NCBI RefSeq assembly: GCF_004365355.1 | Contig: NZ_SODP01000002.1 | Span: forward strand, 1,235,838-1,299,837 | Direction of reading: 5' to 3' | Length of the DNA: 64,000 bases | Origin: Kribbella pratensis | GTDB taxonomy: Bacteria; Actinomycetota; Actinomycetes; Propionibacteriales; Kribbellaceae | In this document: positions 34,470 through 43,640 of the stretch, in pieces | Layout: each line of letters begins with the position of its first letter | Numbering within the stretch: the first letter of the stretch is position 1 | Notes under the pieces: model-generated | The model's input: the letters and a program-made list of their open reading frames with translations, nothing else | What the model was told of the DNA's origin: nothing | The model's database searches: none | Translations under genes and position numbers: made by a program

Positions 34470-34493
34470 ACCCACGAATCGTAGGTTCAGCTG
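34463..34493. terminator. Hairpin at the end of transposase copy 2
   Basis: CAGCTGAACC-C-ACG pairs with CGT-A-GGTTCAGCTG around AAT, with one mismatch. The second base pair differs from copy 1 (G-C to C-G) but pairing is kept. Confidence 0.55.
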
Positions 34494-34517
34494 TCGCCTA
34501 TGACTTGAGACATCACA

Positions 34518-34555
34518 TGGTAGGCCCCGTGGGACTCGAACCCACAATCCGCGGA
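34518..34555 (-). repeat. Left attachment repeat: 3' half of a tRNA (att)
   Basis: Read on the minus strand this is an anticodon-stem 3' arm (TCCGC), variable loop, T-arm GTGGG-TTCGAGT-CCCAC, acceptor strand GGGGCCT, discriminator A and CCA. The same 38-bp block, with one mismatch, is at 55935-55972 in the same orientation. No 5' half is present, so it is not a working tRNA but an integration scar. The first 15 bp are the IS target. Confidence 0.75.
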
Positions 34556-34810
34556 CTCTGACATGAATGCACTCATCGTTTCTCATCAATCAGCAAATCT
34601 ACCCGTGACCCGCGGGTTCACACTGCCAGCCTTCGCATCGCTGACTGTACACAGTCATAGTCTTCTGTCGATGTGCAGAGAAAGGCAGCCTAAGCGGGAC
34701 CGCCGGCGCGGTTGCGACCGGCTGCACGGTATCGCAGGACGCTGCCTCTACGTGGCGCTCATCCTCGCTGACCCTCGTGCGTTGGCCGACGACTTGCTGC
34801 GGTCAGCTGG

Positions 34811-35047
34811 CTATCGACTACGAAGCCTCACGAGCATGGCAGACGTGACCGTCCCGTCGTAGTACACATGTGGAGGTCGCTCGTCGTTGATGAGATAGGC
34901 ATCACCGATGCGAAGGTCTCGATGGAGGTCAGCCAACTCGACACCGTCCTGGCACCGTCTGGCGACAATCCTGCACTTGTTGGTTCCGACCACCCGAGAG
35001 TCGAGCCGGGGAAGGTTGATGTCGTACTTGCTCGGCTGAGGTCGCAC
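34811..35047 (-). CDS. Small hypothetical protein (78 aa)
   Basis: 78 residues: KYDINLPRLDSRVVGTNKCRIVARRCQDGVELADLHRDLRIGDAYLI, then NDERPPHVYYDGTVTSAMLV. The GTG start has a strong GGAGGG six bases upstream. Soluble, slightly basic. No family recognised. It lies at the left edge of the island, where short accessory genes are common. Confidence 0.5.
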   Translation of the reverse strand: MRPQPSKYDINLPRLDSRVVGTNKCRIVARRCQDGVELADLHRDLRIGDAYLINDERPPHVYYDGTVTSAMLVRLRSR

Positions 35048-35128
35048 CCCGCTCCCTCCTTCACGATCAAGTTCCGTCGCTCAAATGTTCCCGCACGGGC
35101 AGTCGACCTGGACCTTGCGGGGACCGCA

Positions 35129-35325
35129 TTACAACACAAACGCGCAGGTCAGCGGCCAGCAACGACTGGTCAAGCCCGGAATCATAAGCTTCGAGAAATC
35201 GACCTTGAGGATTTTGGCCGCGACAGTCTTCAAAATGCCTTCGAGCTGCGGCGCAACCTGTGCCGCAATGGCCTTGTTGACCTCAAACAGGTGAGGTCGG
35301 ACAGCCGTCCTGATCGCATTTGAAG
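35129..35325 (-). pseudogene. Start-less open stretch, probable gene remnant
   Basis: The minus strand is open for about 65 codons and reads NAIRTAVRPHLFEVNKAIAAQVAPQLEGILKTVAAKILKVDFSKL, which is protein-like and amphipathic, but has no ATG, GTG or TTG start before that segment. Probably the 3' part of a gene cut off at the island edge. No family assigned. Confidence 0.3.
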
Positions 35326-35372
35326 CTGCGCAGGCGGGGCGCCAATAGGCACATCACCCGGTGATTTCCCAC

Positions 35373-36098
35373 TCACGCGCCCCATTCGTCGTGCCTTAGG
35401 GGAGATTCGTTGAGGCGCTCGCGTCGGATGCGCCAGTCTGGGAGGAATTGGTCCATGAGTTTGGTGAATTGGCCGCCATGGCTGCGTTCCAGGTAGTGAG
35501 TCATCTCGTGGACGGTGATGTATTCCAAGCAGTCGGGGTGTTTCTTGGCGAGCTCGACGTTGAACCAGATGTGCCCAGTCTCGCGGTTACAGGAGCCCCA
35601 CTTGGTCTTCATACGCCGGATGCTCCACCGTGATACTGAGAGGTTGAGTGCTGGCTCCCATTTGGCGATGATCACAGGGATGGCCTGTCGTAGTTGCTCT
35701 CGGTACCACTTGTCGATCAGCTCGCGTCGGCGCTCGGCACTACTACCGGATGGCGTGTAGAGGAGCAGTCGATCTCCGTCGACTTCAAAGTGGGCTCGCC
35801 CAGGTCGCTCTACGACCTTGAGCCTGTGTCGGATGCCCCAGACGTAATGAGACTCACCGGTGACCATCTCACGTTCAGACTGCCGCTCAGCAGCTCTGAG
35901 CTGCTCGCGCTGTCGCTTGATCCAGGTCAACCGCTGGATGACGGCGAGCCGTACTTGATCATCGTCGAGACGCTCAGGAGCTGCGACTCGGACGCGACCC
36001 ATCGGTGGATAGACACCGATATGCAGGTTTTTAATGTTCTTATAGATGACATCGACATCGATGCCCCTGATAGTCAGGTACGCACTAGCGGTACTCAT
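35373..36098 (-). CDS. YgjP-like (DUF45) zinc metalloprotease-like protein
   Basis: 241 residues. The zincin motif HEMTH is at residues 197-201, with a third His in ERSHGGQF (207) and the family motif RRMKTKWGSCNRETGHIWFNVELAKKHP before it. It lies at the downstream end of the type I restriction operon and overlaps hsdR by 14 bp. YgjP-like genes are often found next to hsdR; a role in subunit turnover or control has been guessed for such pairs but is unproven here. Confidence 0.88.
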   Translation of the reverse strand: MSTASAYLTIRGIDVDVIYKNIKNLHIGVYPPMGRVRVAAPERLDDDQVRLAVIQRLTWIKRQREQLRAAERQSEREMVTGESHYVWGIRHRLKVVERPGRAHFEVDGDRLLLYTPSGSSAERRRELIDKWYREQLRQAIPVIIAKWEPALNLSVSRWSIRRMKTKWGSCNRETGHIWFNVELAKKHPDCLEYITVHEMTHYLERSHGGQFTKLMDQFLPDWRIRRERLNESPLRHDEWGA

Positions 36099-39000
36099 GG
36101 CGCGCCTTCACTAGTTCAAGCAGCTCATCGAGACGGTCGAAGCCGACCGGGAGTTTGCTCTTGAGAGCGTTCCTTACTTTTCGCTCCTTGATCGGGTTGC
36201 CGACCCAGGAGTCTGGTTTGGTGTGCCGAACGACCCTGTCGACATCGATGGCAAGGTGTTGATCCGGGTATAGGAGATCGAACAACGCCCGCTTGGCGCC
36301 ATCGTCGGCCCACTCGGGGTATGCGGTATCGGACTCTTGGATGCCGAGCTTCCTGGCGGCTTCGAGGAGCTGTGCAAGGTACGCCTGGTAGTCCAAGGCC
36401 CCCTCACGACGTTTCTGGATCAGGGAATCTAGCAGTTCAGACATCCTGTCGTAATACTTGGGGTTCATTGCGCGCTCGTCGACGATCAGCTTGCGCATGT
36501 TGTTGGTGATCGTTTCGGCGACGGCCTCGTGATCCTTCTTGATCCCCTCGGGCAGTTTGTCGATCGCGCCAGCACCTAGCTGCACGATGAGCTGGATCAG
36601 GCCGGTGTCTTCGAACTCGGACACGACCTCAGATGCGCTTGCGTTGATGTAGGTATCGAGCAGGAAGCGCATGCCAGCTTCATACTGCTTGAAGTCGACA
36701 TCTTCACCTGCACCGAGCTTCACCTCATCGCGCACCGCGGCGTAGTGGGCAATCTCCAACTTGATAGCGGTGCCCTCGGCTTCGGAGTAGCCGGCCTCGG
36801 TCATCTCATTGGCAAGGTTGGCGTACGCACGGGTAGCCGCTGCGACAGCCTTGTAAAGCTCGACGCGTTTCGGCTCGTTGGCCTTGAGCTGTTCGGCGTT
36901 GCCTTGGTCTTTGGCGCAGAAGTACTGCTGATACTGCAGGGTGTTCTTGGGAGGCGCAACAGGCTCGCAGATGGCCCGGACACGTTCGAGTGCCTCGTCG
37001 AGATCTTCGCGAGCCTTCTCCACGCGGTCCGACAGGAGGCCTTCGATGTCCTTCTTTTCGTAGCCATCGAGCGCACCAGACGTGTAGTCGGTGATGGCGA
37101 CCTCGAGAGAGTTGAACAGATCCTGGTAGTCGACGATGTAGCCGTAGTCCTTGTCGTCACCGTCGAGCCGGTTGACTCGGCAGATCGCCTGGAACAGACC
37201 GTGGTCACGCATCTTCTTGTCGATGTAGAGGTAGGTCGCGCTCGGTGCGTCGAAGCCGGTGAGGAGCTTGTCGACCACGATGAGCAGTCGCATCTGGCCG
37301 GGGTTCGTGACGAACCGCTCTTTGACCTCCTTCTCGAACTGCTCGACCTTCGTCATAGCCGCATCCTCAGACTCGCCGAAGTGGTCGGCCAGCATCTTGC
37401 GGTACGTGTCGTACTGGCGAATCTTCTCGGTCTTACCCTCGCCAGAGTCCTCTTTCGAGATGTCACCGACGTTGGGTTCGTAGCTGGTGACGATGGCGCA
37501 CTTGCCCTTGAAGCCGGCGGCAACGAACAGCTCGTAGAACTTGCAGGCCTGGTAGATGCTCGCACCGACAAGCATGGCGTTGCCGCGTCCATCCATCAGG
37601 CGAGGCTTGGTCTCCATGTCGAGCAGGATGTCGTTGACGATCTGCTTGGCGCGCGGCTCCGAAGAGACGACCTTCTGCATCGTCCCCCACCGCTTCTTCA
37701 GCTCGGCCTTTGACAGATCGGTCATGCCCCTGGTCTTGACGTCGAACCACTTGTCGACCTGCTGAGGGGACGTCAGGTTCTGATCAATGTTGCGTGCCTC
37801 GTAGCGCAAGTCCAGCACGACGCCGTCCTCGACGGCTTCGTCAAACTTGTAGGTGTGGATGAAAGATCCGAACGTCTCGATGCTGGTGGCCTTGTCGGCC
37901 TTCAGCAGTGGAGTGCCTGTGAAGCCAATGAACATGGCTCCGGGTAGGAGCTCCTTCATCGCGGCGTGCATCTTGCCGGACTGGGTTCGGTGGGCCTCGT
38001 CCACGAAGATGAACAGGTTGCCTTTGGCCATGAAGTTCTTGGGGATCTTGGCGCTGAGATCCTTGATGAAGTTGCCGTCCGCCTCGTCGCGGGCAGCCTC
38101 ATCGTCTGAGCCACGGAACTTGTGAACCAGGGAACAGATGAGCCATTCAGCCGACTTGTTCAGAGTGTCCAGAAGGTCAGCACCGCTGGACGTCCGGTAG
38201 ATCTGCTCGTTGACGCCGTTGAAAACCTTCTCGATCTGGTCATCGAGCTCGGTGCGGTCGGTGATCAGCAGGACCCTCGCATCGTCCTGATGCTCCCTGA
38301 TCCACTTGGCTAGCCAGACCATCGTCAGTGACTTGCCTGAGCCCTGGGTATGCCAGACGATGCCGCCCTCGCGCCTGGCGATCCGCGCCTGCGCCGCCTT
38401 CACGCCAAAGTACTGGTTGTGACGAGCCGTCTTCTTGGTGCCCGAGTCGAAGACCATGAAGTCGTGGACTAGCTCCAGCAAGCGATCCTTGCTGCACAGC
38501 TGTATCAGTCCTCGGTCGAGCGGATCCTCAATATCCGACGGCTCTCTCCACTCCAGCCAATATTTCTCTGGCGTGTCGATCACGGCGTAGCGCAAGCCCT
38601 CGACATCGTTGCCGGTCATAGTCAACTGGACGGTGCTGAAGAACGGTCGAATGAACTCTGGCCTCTGGTTGCCGATGGTCTGTCGGATGCCCTCAGACAC
38701 GGCGACGAGCGAGCGTTTCAGCTCGATGGTGACAAGGGCGATGCCGTTGACGTAGAGCACGACGTCGGGCCGCTTGGTGTGCTGTCCCAACAGTGTGACT
38801 TCTTCGACCGCGACGAAGTGGTTCGCCTCTGGCGTGCTCCAGTCGATCAGCCAGACCGTCTCGTAGTGCTCACCCGCACCCGGCTTGACTTTGACCCCAT
38901 AGCGCAACAGATCGTAGACCTCACGGTTGGCCTCGTACAGATCGTGTCCGCCACCCAACGCGGCCGCCTTCTTTAGCTGCTCGATCGCTTTGTTGAGCAG

Positions 39001-39171
39001 GCTATCGTTGTAGCCACGCGCACGCAGGTTCTGCGTCAGCAGATCGATTTCGACGTTGGAGCTGCCGTCGCGGTGCCCCCAGTTACCCAAGTACTCGTAG
39101 CCGAGTCGTTCACTAAACAGCCGGACCACCCGGTCCTGTGCCTTGCGCTCGATTTGGCCGACGTCGGTCAT
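36085..39171 (-). CDS. hsdR: Type I restriction enzyme R subunit (HsdR)
   Basis: 1028 residues, normal size. The nuclease motif is RPDVVLYVNGIALVTIELKR (PD at ~135, E150-x-K152). The SF2 translocase follows with Walker A TQGSGKS (275-281), DEAH box VDEAHRTQ (~391-394), FTGTPL and the later DKLLTGFDAP. The C-terminal helical domain binds the methylase core. It cuts unmodified DNA after ATP-driven translocation. It overlaps hsdS by 4 bp. Confidence 0.95.
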   Translation of the reverse strand: MTDVGQIERKAQDRVVRLFSERLGYEYLGNWGHRDGSSNVEIDLLTQNLRARGYNDSLLNKAIEQLKKAAALGGGHDLYEANREVYDLLRYGVKVKPGAGEHYETVWLIDWSTPEANHFVAVEEVTLLGQHTKRPDVVLYVNGIALVTIELKRSLVAVSEGIRQTIGNQRPEFIRPFFSTVQLTMTGNDVEGLRYAVIDTPEKYWLEWREPSDIEDPLDRGLIQLCSKDRLLELVHDFMVFDSGTKKTARHNQYFGVKAAQARIARREGGIVWHTQGSGKSLTMVWLAKWIREHQDDARVLLITDRTELDDQIEKVFNGVNEQIYRTSSGADLLDTLNKSAEWLICSLVHKFRGSDDEAARDEADGNFIKDLSAKIPKNFMAKGNLFIFVDEAHRTQSGKMHAAMKELLPGAMFIGFTGTPLLKADKATSIETFGSFIHTYKFDEAVEDGVVLDLRYEARNIDQNLTSPQQVDKWFDVKTRGMTDLSKAELKKRWGTMQKVVSSEPRAKQIVNDILLDMETKPRLMDGRGNAMLVGASIYQACKFYELFVAAGFKGKCAIVTSYEPNVGDISKEDSGEGKTEKIRQYDTYRKMLADHFGESEDAAMTKVEQFEKEVKERFVTNPGQMRLLIVVDKLLTGFDAPSATYLYIDKKMRDHGLFQAICRVNRLDGDDKDYGYIVDYQDLFNSLEVAITDYTSGALDGYEKKDIEGLLSDRVEKAREDLDEALERVRAICEPVAPPKNTLQYQQYFCAKDQGNAEQLKANEPKRVELYKAVAAATRAYANLANEMTEAGYSEAEGTAIKLEIAHYAAVRDEVKLGAGEDVDFKQYEAGMRFLLDTYINASASEVVSEFEDTGLIQLIVQLGAGAIDKLPEGIKKDHEAVAETITNNMRKLIVDERAMNPKYYDRMSELLDSLIQKRREGALDYQAYLAQLLEAARKLGIQESDTAYPEWADDGAKRALFDLLYPDQHLAIDVDRVVRHTKPDSWVGNPIKERKVRNALKSKLPVGFDRLDELLELVKARHEYR

Positions 39172-40346
39172 GATGCGACCTCCACTGGCAGACGTGACCG
39201 ACCTGTTAAAAGTTCCTGCATGACACCACTAGCAAGTTCATGGGTTTTCACCGAACAGGCCTCTAGAGCAATAAGCACTGCCTCGGCGTCGTCGAGTGCG
39301 GCAGCGATTGCGACCTGCTCCTCAATAGGTGGCAGATTGATGTGGAAGTTCTTGAATGTAGGCAGACGCAACGAGTCAACCGTCGCTTTGACACTGTTCT
39401 CCATTGCATGAGCTCCGAAGAATTGCCTCATGTAATGGTAGATGAATCGACCGTGCACTCCCGTCCGGAAGTCGCTAATCTTATAGACCCGCTGATGCAC
39501 CTCAAACTTCCCATTAACGTAGTGGAAGATCGAGCCGATGCCTCCTTCCCCTGGGATCAGGATCGCCTCGCAGTCGTAGGAGTACGAGTCAATCCGTTCG
39601 ACCGTCGCCGATCGCACAAAGAATGGGTACCTGCCACTAGTGATCTTGTCTTGGTTGTTCTTCGAGCCGGTCTTTATGCGCGCAAGGTCCCCAAGACTGT
39701 GGCTATACCAGGCCCCATCGAACCCATGAAGTCTGGCGCTGCCCGATAGAAGTTGTTGTGACAGGGCAGATCTGACGAACCTTTTCTTAACAGCCAAAGC
39801 GCCTAGATCGGTGATCTCCTTCTCCACACGAAGAATTGCCTCGGCGACAGCCCTCTGCTCCGTAATGTCGATTGGGAGCGCAATAGGGACATGCGCTATA
39901 TCGCCCATGTTGATCTTCTTAGGGATAGCCCAAAGCAGGGATCGATCCTCGACCGCCTTAATGAATTGCCGCGACTTCGTATAGGCGTAAAGGTACCTGC
40001 CATCGACCTTTTTGCCAGGACGCAAGAGCGCGAGACTCACGTAGATGCTTGCATCGACATCCCAGTCAAGATATTTCGTGTCGGCGAGTGAGCCAATACG
40101 CGTCATCAGGATGTCTCCGCACTGGGGACGGCAGCGGCGGATTAGTCGCTCGTGCTCATCTCGGCTGATGCGTTTTACATTCACAAAGTCGTCATTGGTA
40201 ACACTCTCGACGCTATAGAATGGGACGCCCTGTGTGACGTAGGTGGGTGTATGGTGTGTTCCATCAGTGATTACGTCGCAGAGCTCTCCAAGCGTGCTCA
40301 TGCGCCACCCCGGAGGAATTTGATCAATATTAGCTGGCGCGGTCAT
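39168..40346 (-). CDS. hsdS: Type I restriction enzyme specificity subunit (HsdS)
   Basis: 392 residues. Two target-recognition domains are visible, each ended by a conserved helix: WRMSTLGELCDVITDGTHHTPTY ... INMGDIAHVPIALPIDITEQRAVAEAILRVEKEI and HSLGDLARIKTGSKNNQDK ... LPTFKNFHINLPPIEEQVAIAAALDDAEAV. It dictates the bipartite DNA target for both modification and restriction. It overlaps hsdR and hsdM by 4 bp each. Confidence 0.94.
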   Translation of the reverse strand: MTAPANIDQIPPGWRMSTLGELCDVITDGTHHTPTYVTQGVPFYSVESVTNDDFVNVKRISRDEHERLIRRCRPQCGDILMTRIGSLADTKYLDWDVDASIYVSLALLRPGKKVDGRYLYAYTKSRQFIKAVEDRSLLWAIPKKINMGDIAHVPIALPIDITEQRAVAEAILRVEKEITDLGALAVKKRFVRSALSQQLLSGSARLHGFDGAWYSHSLGDLARIKTGSKNNQDKITSGRYPFFVRSATVERIDSYSYDCEAILIPGEGGIGSIFHYVNGKFEVHQRVYKISDFRTGVHGRFIYHYMRQFFGAHAMENSVKATVDSLRLPTFKNFHINLPPIEEQVAIAAALDDAEAVLIALEACSVKTHELASGVMQELLTGRSRLPVEVAS

Positions 40347-42781
40347 CGAGTGCGCACCCCTAGCTTGTCAAGCAGGCTATCCACGCGAACTCCTGTTTCT
40401 CGCAACGTCGCCTCCAACTCCTCGACAGTTGCGGAGTATCGACTACCAAGCTCTTGAATACGTGCAACAAGTGCGAGAGTAAGGCCGTTGACCTCGGCGC
40501 CAACCCGGCCGGCAAATGTGGCATGCCATTTGTCGTCGAGGACCAGAGTCCTAACGTCCGACTCCATCAGATCGCCGTACTTCTTTAATGCCGCCAAGTC
40601 AATCGCAGCCTGAGCTTGCTTAACGGCCTTCTTCGCCGACTGCTCAACCTCGTAGAGCTTAACTAGGTGTTCGAGGGCTTCCACTTCATCCGGGTCAGAG
40701 CCCTCTCGCTTAGCGACTCGAAGTCGAGATGTGACGAGTGCCTTGCTGATCTTTTCCTCATCCATCGCCCCGACGAGTAGACCGTCCTCAACAGCGTGCT
40801 CCTCGACATACTCTTCAACGGCGCCGCTTGCGTCTATGGCGGCCGTGCTAAGTTGGTCAAGTTTGTTCTGCTCGGCGGCAAAATAGCGCTTCACGATCAG
40901 ATCAGGTGGGATAAGGTCCATCTTGTATTTTTGAGAATTTCTGCCGGTCCCGACAACCAAGTCCGGTGTCTCAGAGAGCTTGCGATCCTTGTCTTCGATC
41001 GTAAGCCGAGGTTTGGCCGCGCCTAGCCAGCCTTCGTTCATGATAAGAAAGACGTCGTCGTGCATGATTGCGTGCCAGTAGGTCATAAGCTGCTCATAAA
41101 CGTCGTACTCGTCGAGCAGTGGCACCGGCTTGAACCTGGCCAGCAGGTCATCGCTGATGCTGGCGATGAGTTCGTTCGGCTGCGTATCCGCGTCGATGCT
41201 CGCGAGCTGATCGCGGTGGGCGTCGAACCACTCGGTGGTCAGGCCGCGAACCTCGGCGGCGAACTTCTGAAACTCGGGCGAGTCGAGGATGGACTGCTGT
41301 ACCTCGCTAACGTCCAGCGTCAAGTCGCTGTAGTCCGGCCGATTCACCTTGAACAATTGGCCCCGCAGCTGAGGGAAGGCCTCCCAGTAGCCACTGAGCG
41401 CGTCCAGATCGCGGTCGGGGATACCGCCGTGCAAGTGGGCGTGCAGGTCCTGGATGTCCTCGGGTTCGGAGGAGTCGATGTAGCGGGGAATGTTCAGGTT
41501 GTAGTCGTTCTTCGGGTCCGCGACCTCCGCCAGGGGCACCATGCGTGAGTAGCGATCGATCTCGGTCTGCTTGTTGAAGACGTCAACGATCTTGTGGATG
41601 TCTTGGCTGCGGAGGCGGTTCTTGTTGCCATCCTTCATGAGGCCCTTGGAGGCGTCGATCATGAAGACGCCGGTCCGAGCCTGGGCGTTCTCTTTGTCGA
41701 GCACGACGATGCAGGCCGGTATACCGGTGCCGTAGAAGAGGTTGGCAGGCAGTCCGATGATGCCTTTGATGAAGCCTTGCTTGAGCAGGCGCTGCCGGAT
41801 GGTGGCCTCGGCATTCCCCCTGAACAGTACGCCATGGGGAAGGATGACGGCTGCTTTACCTGTACTCTTGAGTGACTTGAGGATGTGCAGCAGGAAGGCG
41901 TAGTCGCCGTTCTTCTCGGGAGGCCGGCCGTACTCGAAGCGTCCGAACTCGTTTTCTAGACCGTTGCTCCATGACTTGACCGAGAAGGGAGGATTGGCGA
42001 CGGCGAAGTCGAATGTGCGTAGTTCGCTGCCCTTGGTGAACTGGGGGCTGGTGATCGTGTCGCCCTTCTCGATCTCAGCATCCTCGCTGCCGTGCAGGAT
42101 CATGTTCATCTTCGACAAGGCCCAGGTGGCGTTGTCCTTCTCCTGGCCGTAGATCGTGATGCCTCGAGGGGCTTCGGCGGCGACTTTGAGTAGCAGCGAA
42201 CCCGATCCACACGTCGGGTCGTAGACCGTCTGGTCCTGACGAGTGGTCTTGTTGATACCGACAACCTTGGCGAGGATCCGGGACACCTCGGCTGGGGTGT
42301 AGAACTGGCCCTTGCTCTTGCCCGACTCGGTGGCAAAGTGCCGCATCAGGTACTCGTAGGCATCGCCAAGCAAGTCGTCACCCTCGGCGCGAGAACCGCG
42401 GAAGTCGAGGTCGTTGAAGATCGTGACGAGCTTCGAGAGCCGATCCTGCATCTCCTTACCCTTGCCGAGCTTCTCCTCATCGTTGAAGTCGGCCAGGTCG
42501 ATGACGTTGCGGAGTCCGTTCGCCTCGGCGAGCTTTGCGATGATTTTGTTGAGGCGATCTCCGATTTCCTTGTCGCCCTTAGCAGCGAGCATGTCCTCAA
42601 ACGAGCCACCATTAGGAACATCGATCAGGCTGTCGGAATCGGCCTTAGCTTTATCGGAGACGTACTTTACGAACAGCAGCGTCAGGATGTAATCCTTGTA
42701 CTGGCTAGCATCCATTCCGCCGCGCAGCTCGTCGCAACTTTTCCACAGCGAACTGTAGAGGTCCGATTTCTTGAGCGCCAC
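40343..42781 (-). CDS. hsdM: Type I N6-adenine DNA methyltransferase subunit (HsdM), extended form
   Basis: 812 residues; typical HsdM is about 500. The N-terminal helical domain (ELRGGMDASQYKDYILTLLFVKYVSDKAK) precedes the SAM motif DPTCGSGS (188-195) and the catalytic NPPF (263-266). After the methylase core (to about 440) there is a ~370-residue extension with a coiled-coil-like end (EGSDPDEVEALEHLVKLYEVEQSAKKAVKQAQ). GTG start with AGGAAGG upstream. First gene of the operon hsdM-hsdS-hsdR-ygjP-like. Confidence 0.95.
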   Translation of the reverse strand: MALKKSDLYSSLWKSCDELRGGMDASQYKDYILTLLFVKYVSDKAKADSDSLIDVPNGGSFEDMLAAKGDKEIGDRLNKIIAKLAEANGLRNVIDLADFNDEEKLGKGKEMQDRLSKLVTIFNDLDFRGSRAEGDDLLGDAYEYLMRHFATESGKSKGQFYTPAEVSRILAKVVGINKTTRQDQTVYDPTCGSGSLLLKVAAEAPRGITIYGQEKDNATWALSKMNMILHGSEDAEIEKGDTITSPQFTKGSELRTFDFAVANPPFSVKSWSNGLENEFGRFEYGRPPEKNGDYAFLLHILKSLKSTGKAAVILPHGVLFRGNAEATIRQRLLKQGFIKGIIGLPANLFYGTGIPACIVVLDKENAQARTGVFMIDASKGLMKDGNKNRLRSQDIHKIVDVFNKQTEIDRYSRMVPLAEVADPKNDYNLNIPRYIDSSEPEDIQDLHAHLHGGIPDRDLDALSGYWEAFPQLRGQLFKVNRPDYSDLTLDVSEVQQSILDSPEFQKFAAEVRGLTTEWFDAHRDQLASIDADTQPNELIASISDDLLARFKPVPLLDEYDVYEQLMTYWHAIMHDDVFLIMNEGWLGAAKPRLTIEDKDRKLSETPDLVVGTGRNSQKYKMDLIPPDLIVKRYFAAEQNKLDQLSTAAIDASGAVEEYVEEHAVEDGLLVGAMDEEKISKALVTSRLRVAKREGSDPDEVEALEHLVKLYEVEQSAKKAVKQAQAAIDLAALKKYGDLMESDVRTLVLDDKWHATFAGRVGAEVNGLTLALVARIQELGSRYSATVEELEATLRETGVRVDSLLDKLGVRTR

Positions 42782-43385
42782 CGCCTACCTTCCTGTCGTA
42801 TTTTTCCTATTCATATGTAAGCCATAGCGATTTTACCATTAGCTATGCCGAAGGGCCTAATATGCGCGCCCGCGTTTAGCCATTTGCGCCTACACTTCGA
42901 CCGACTCAGGTTCTACTGAGCATAGTTCCGTGATCCGTCGTACGCCACGTTCGACATTCGGCGTCAGTCGCGATCTTTAGAACCTCGCGCGGTCCTTCGC
43001 GGCAGTCCAAGTGGAGACAGTGAACGACGCTGCGGTCGCCGCCGACGTCTGCGGACACGCCGAGATATCAGATGGGGTGAGGATGGCAAGCTTGAAGTCC
43101 TCCGTCGTGCTCCAAGCCATGCCCTCCGATCTTTGCGCCGCTGGCATCAATCGCAGCGACGAGTATCGACGCGGAATCGGGGGCGGTAGGGCCACCAACA
43201 CACAGGCGAGATGCCGCCGGCGCGTCGGCCGCGCGTCAAGCCTGAGGTCCCCAGCCCCACCGAGCAGAGTCTTCGTGCGTCCCGCGCGGAAATCGGTAGT
43301 TGGTAAACGCTTGAATCCCGTTGGGCCTGTCGAAACACTGCGGTTGTGCGCCACAGCGGCGTGACATGCAACGGGAGGAGACAGG
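42782..43385. other. 604-bp region without a supportable gene; hsdM promoter side
   Basis: The first ~120 bp next to hsdM (42790-42900) are AT-rich for this genome (CATATGTAAGCCATAGCGATTTTACC), which fits the hsdM promoter. The rest contains only weak frames on both strands with no codon or motif support. Confidence 0.4.
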
Positions 43386-43640
43386 GTGGCGCAGAGCGAC
43401 GAGCAGCAGATCGAACTGTCGGAGGCGCTCAACGAGTACGTCGCTGCAAGCGATGCACTTAATGCAGTGCATGGCGGTGGCGCCGAGCTGGCAGACCGGA
43501 TCAGCGAGCTCAAGGTGCCGGCGGACTATAAGGAGATGGTTGAGACGTTCCGTCGGGCCGCGAACCGGTACGCCGACGCGCTGGACGCGGTCGGCTCGGG
43601 CGCGCCGGTAGGCCTCAGAGAGGAGGTCGAGCAGGCGTAG
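43386..43640 (+). CDS. Small hypothetical helical protein (84 aa)
   Basis: 84 residues, mostly alpha-helical and acidic (SDEQQIELSEALNEYVAASDALNAVHGG, then DYKEMVETFRRAANRYADALDAVGSG). The GTG start follows GGGAGGAG at proper spacing. No family recognised. It stands alone in a remnant-rich part of the island. Confidence 0.55.
   Translation: MAQSDEQQIELSEALNEYVAASDALNAVHGGGAELADRISELKVPADYKEMVETFRRAANRYADALDAVGSGAPVGLREEVEQA

Larger units (their letters stand above)
33190..34517 (+). mobile_element. IS481-type insertion sequence, copy 2 (intact)
   Basis: 1328 bp. It begins TGTTGTGGTTCAGGACATAG and ends in the matching inverted terminus (GACTTGAGACATCACA). It is flanked on both sides by TGGTAGGCCCCGTGG. 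Its transposase gene is complete. Confidence 0.8.

Noticed and set aside
34518-34590. A functional tRNA gene at 34.5 kb or at 55.9 kb
   Set aside because: Only the T-arm, acceptor 3' strand and part of the anticodon arm are present; upstream sequence cannot form the 5' half in either place.
34563-34862. A 99-codon + strand frame right of the left att repeat
   Set aside because: Only the last third looks protein-like, it has no ribosome site, and it overlaps the minus-strand 78-aa gene that has a strong one.
36745-37713. A 322-codon + strand frame opposite hsdR
   Set aside because: It is a mirror of the hsdR codons; hsdR carries all motifs in the minus frame.
43011-43513. Overlapping frames of 117 and 178 codons on both strands upstream of the 84-aa gene
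   Set aside because: Neither has a ribosome site, motif or plausible composition; kept as gene-free.
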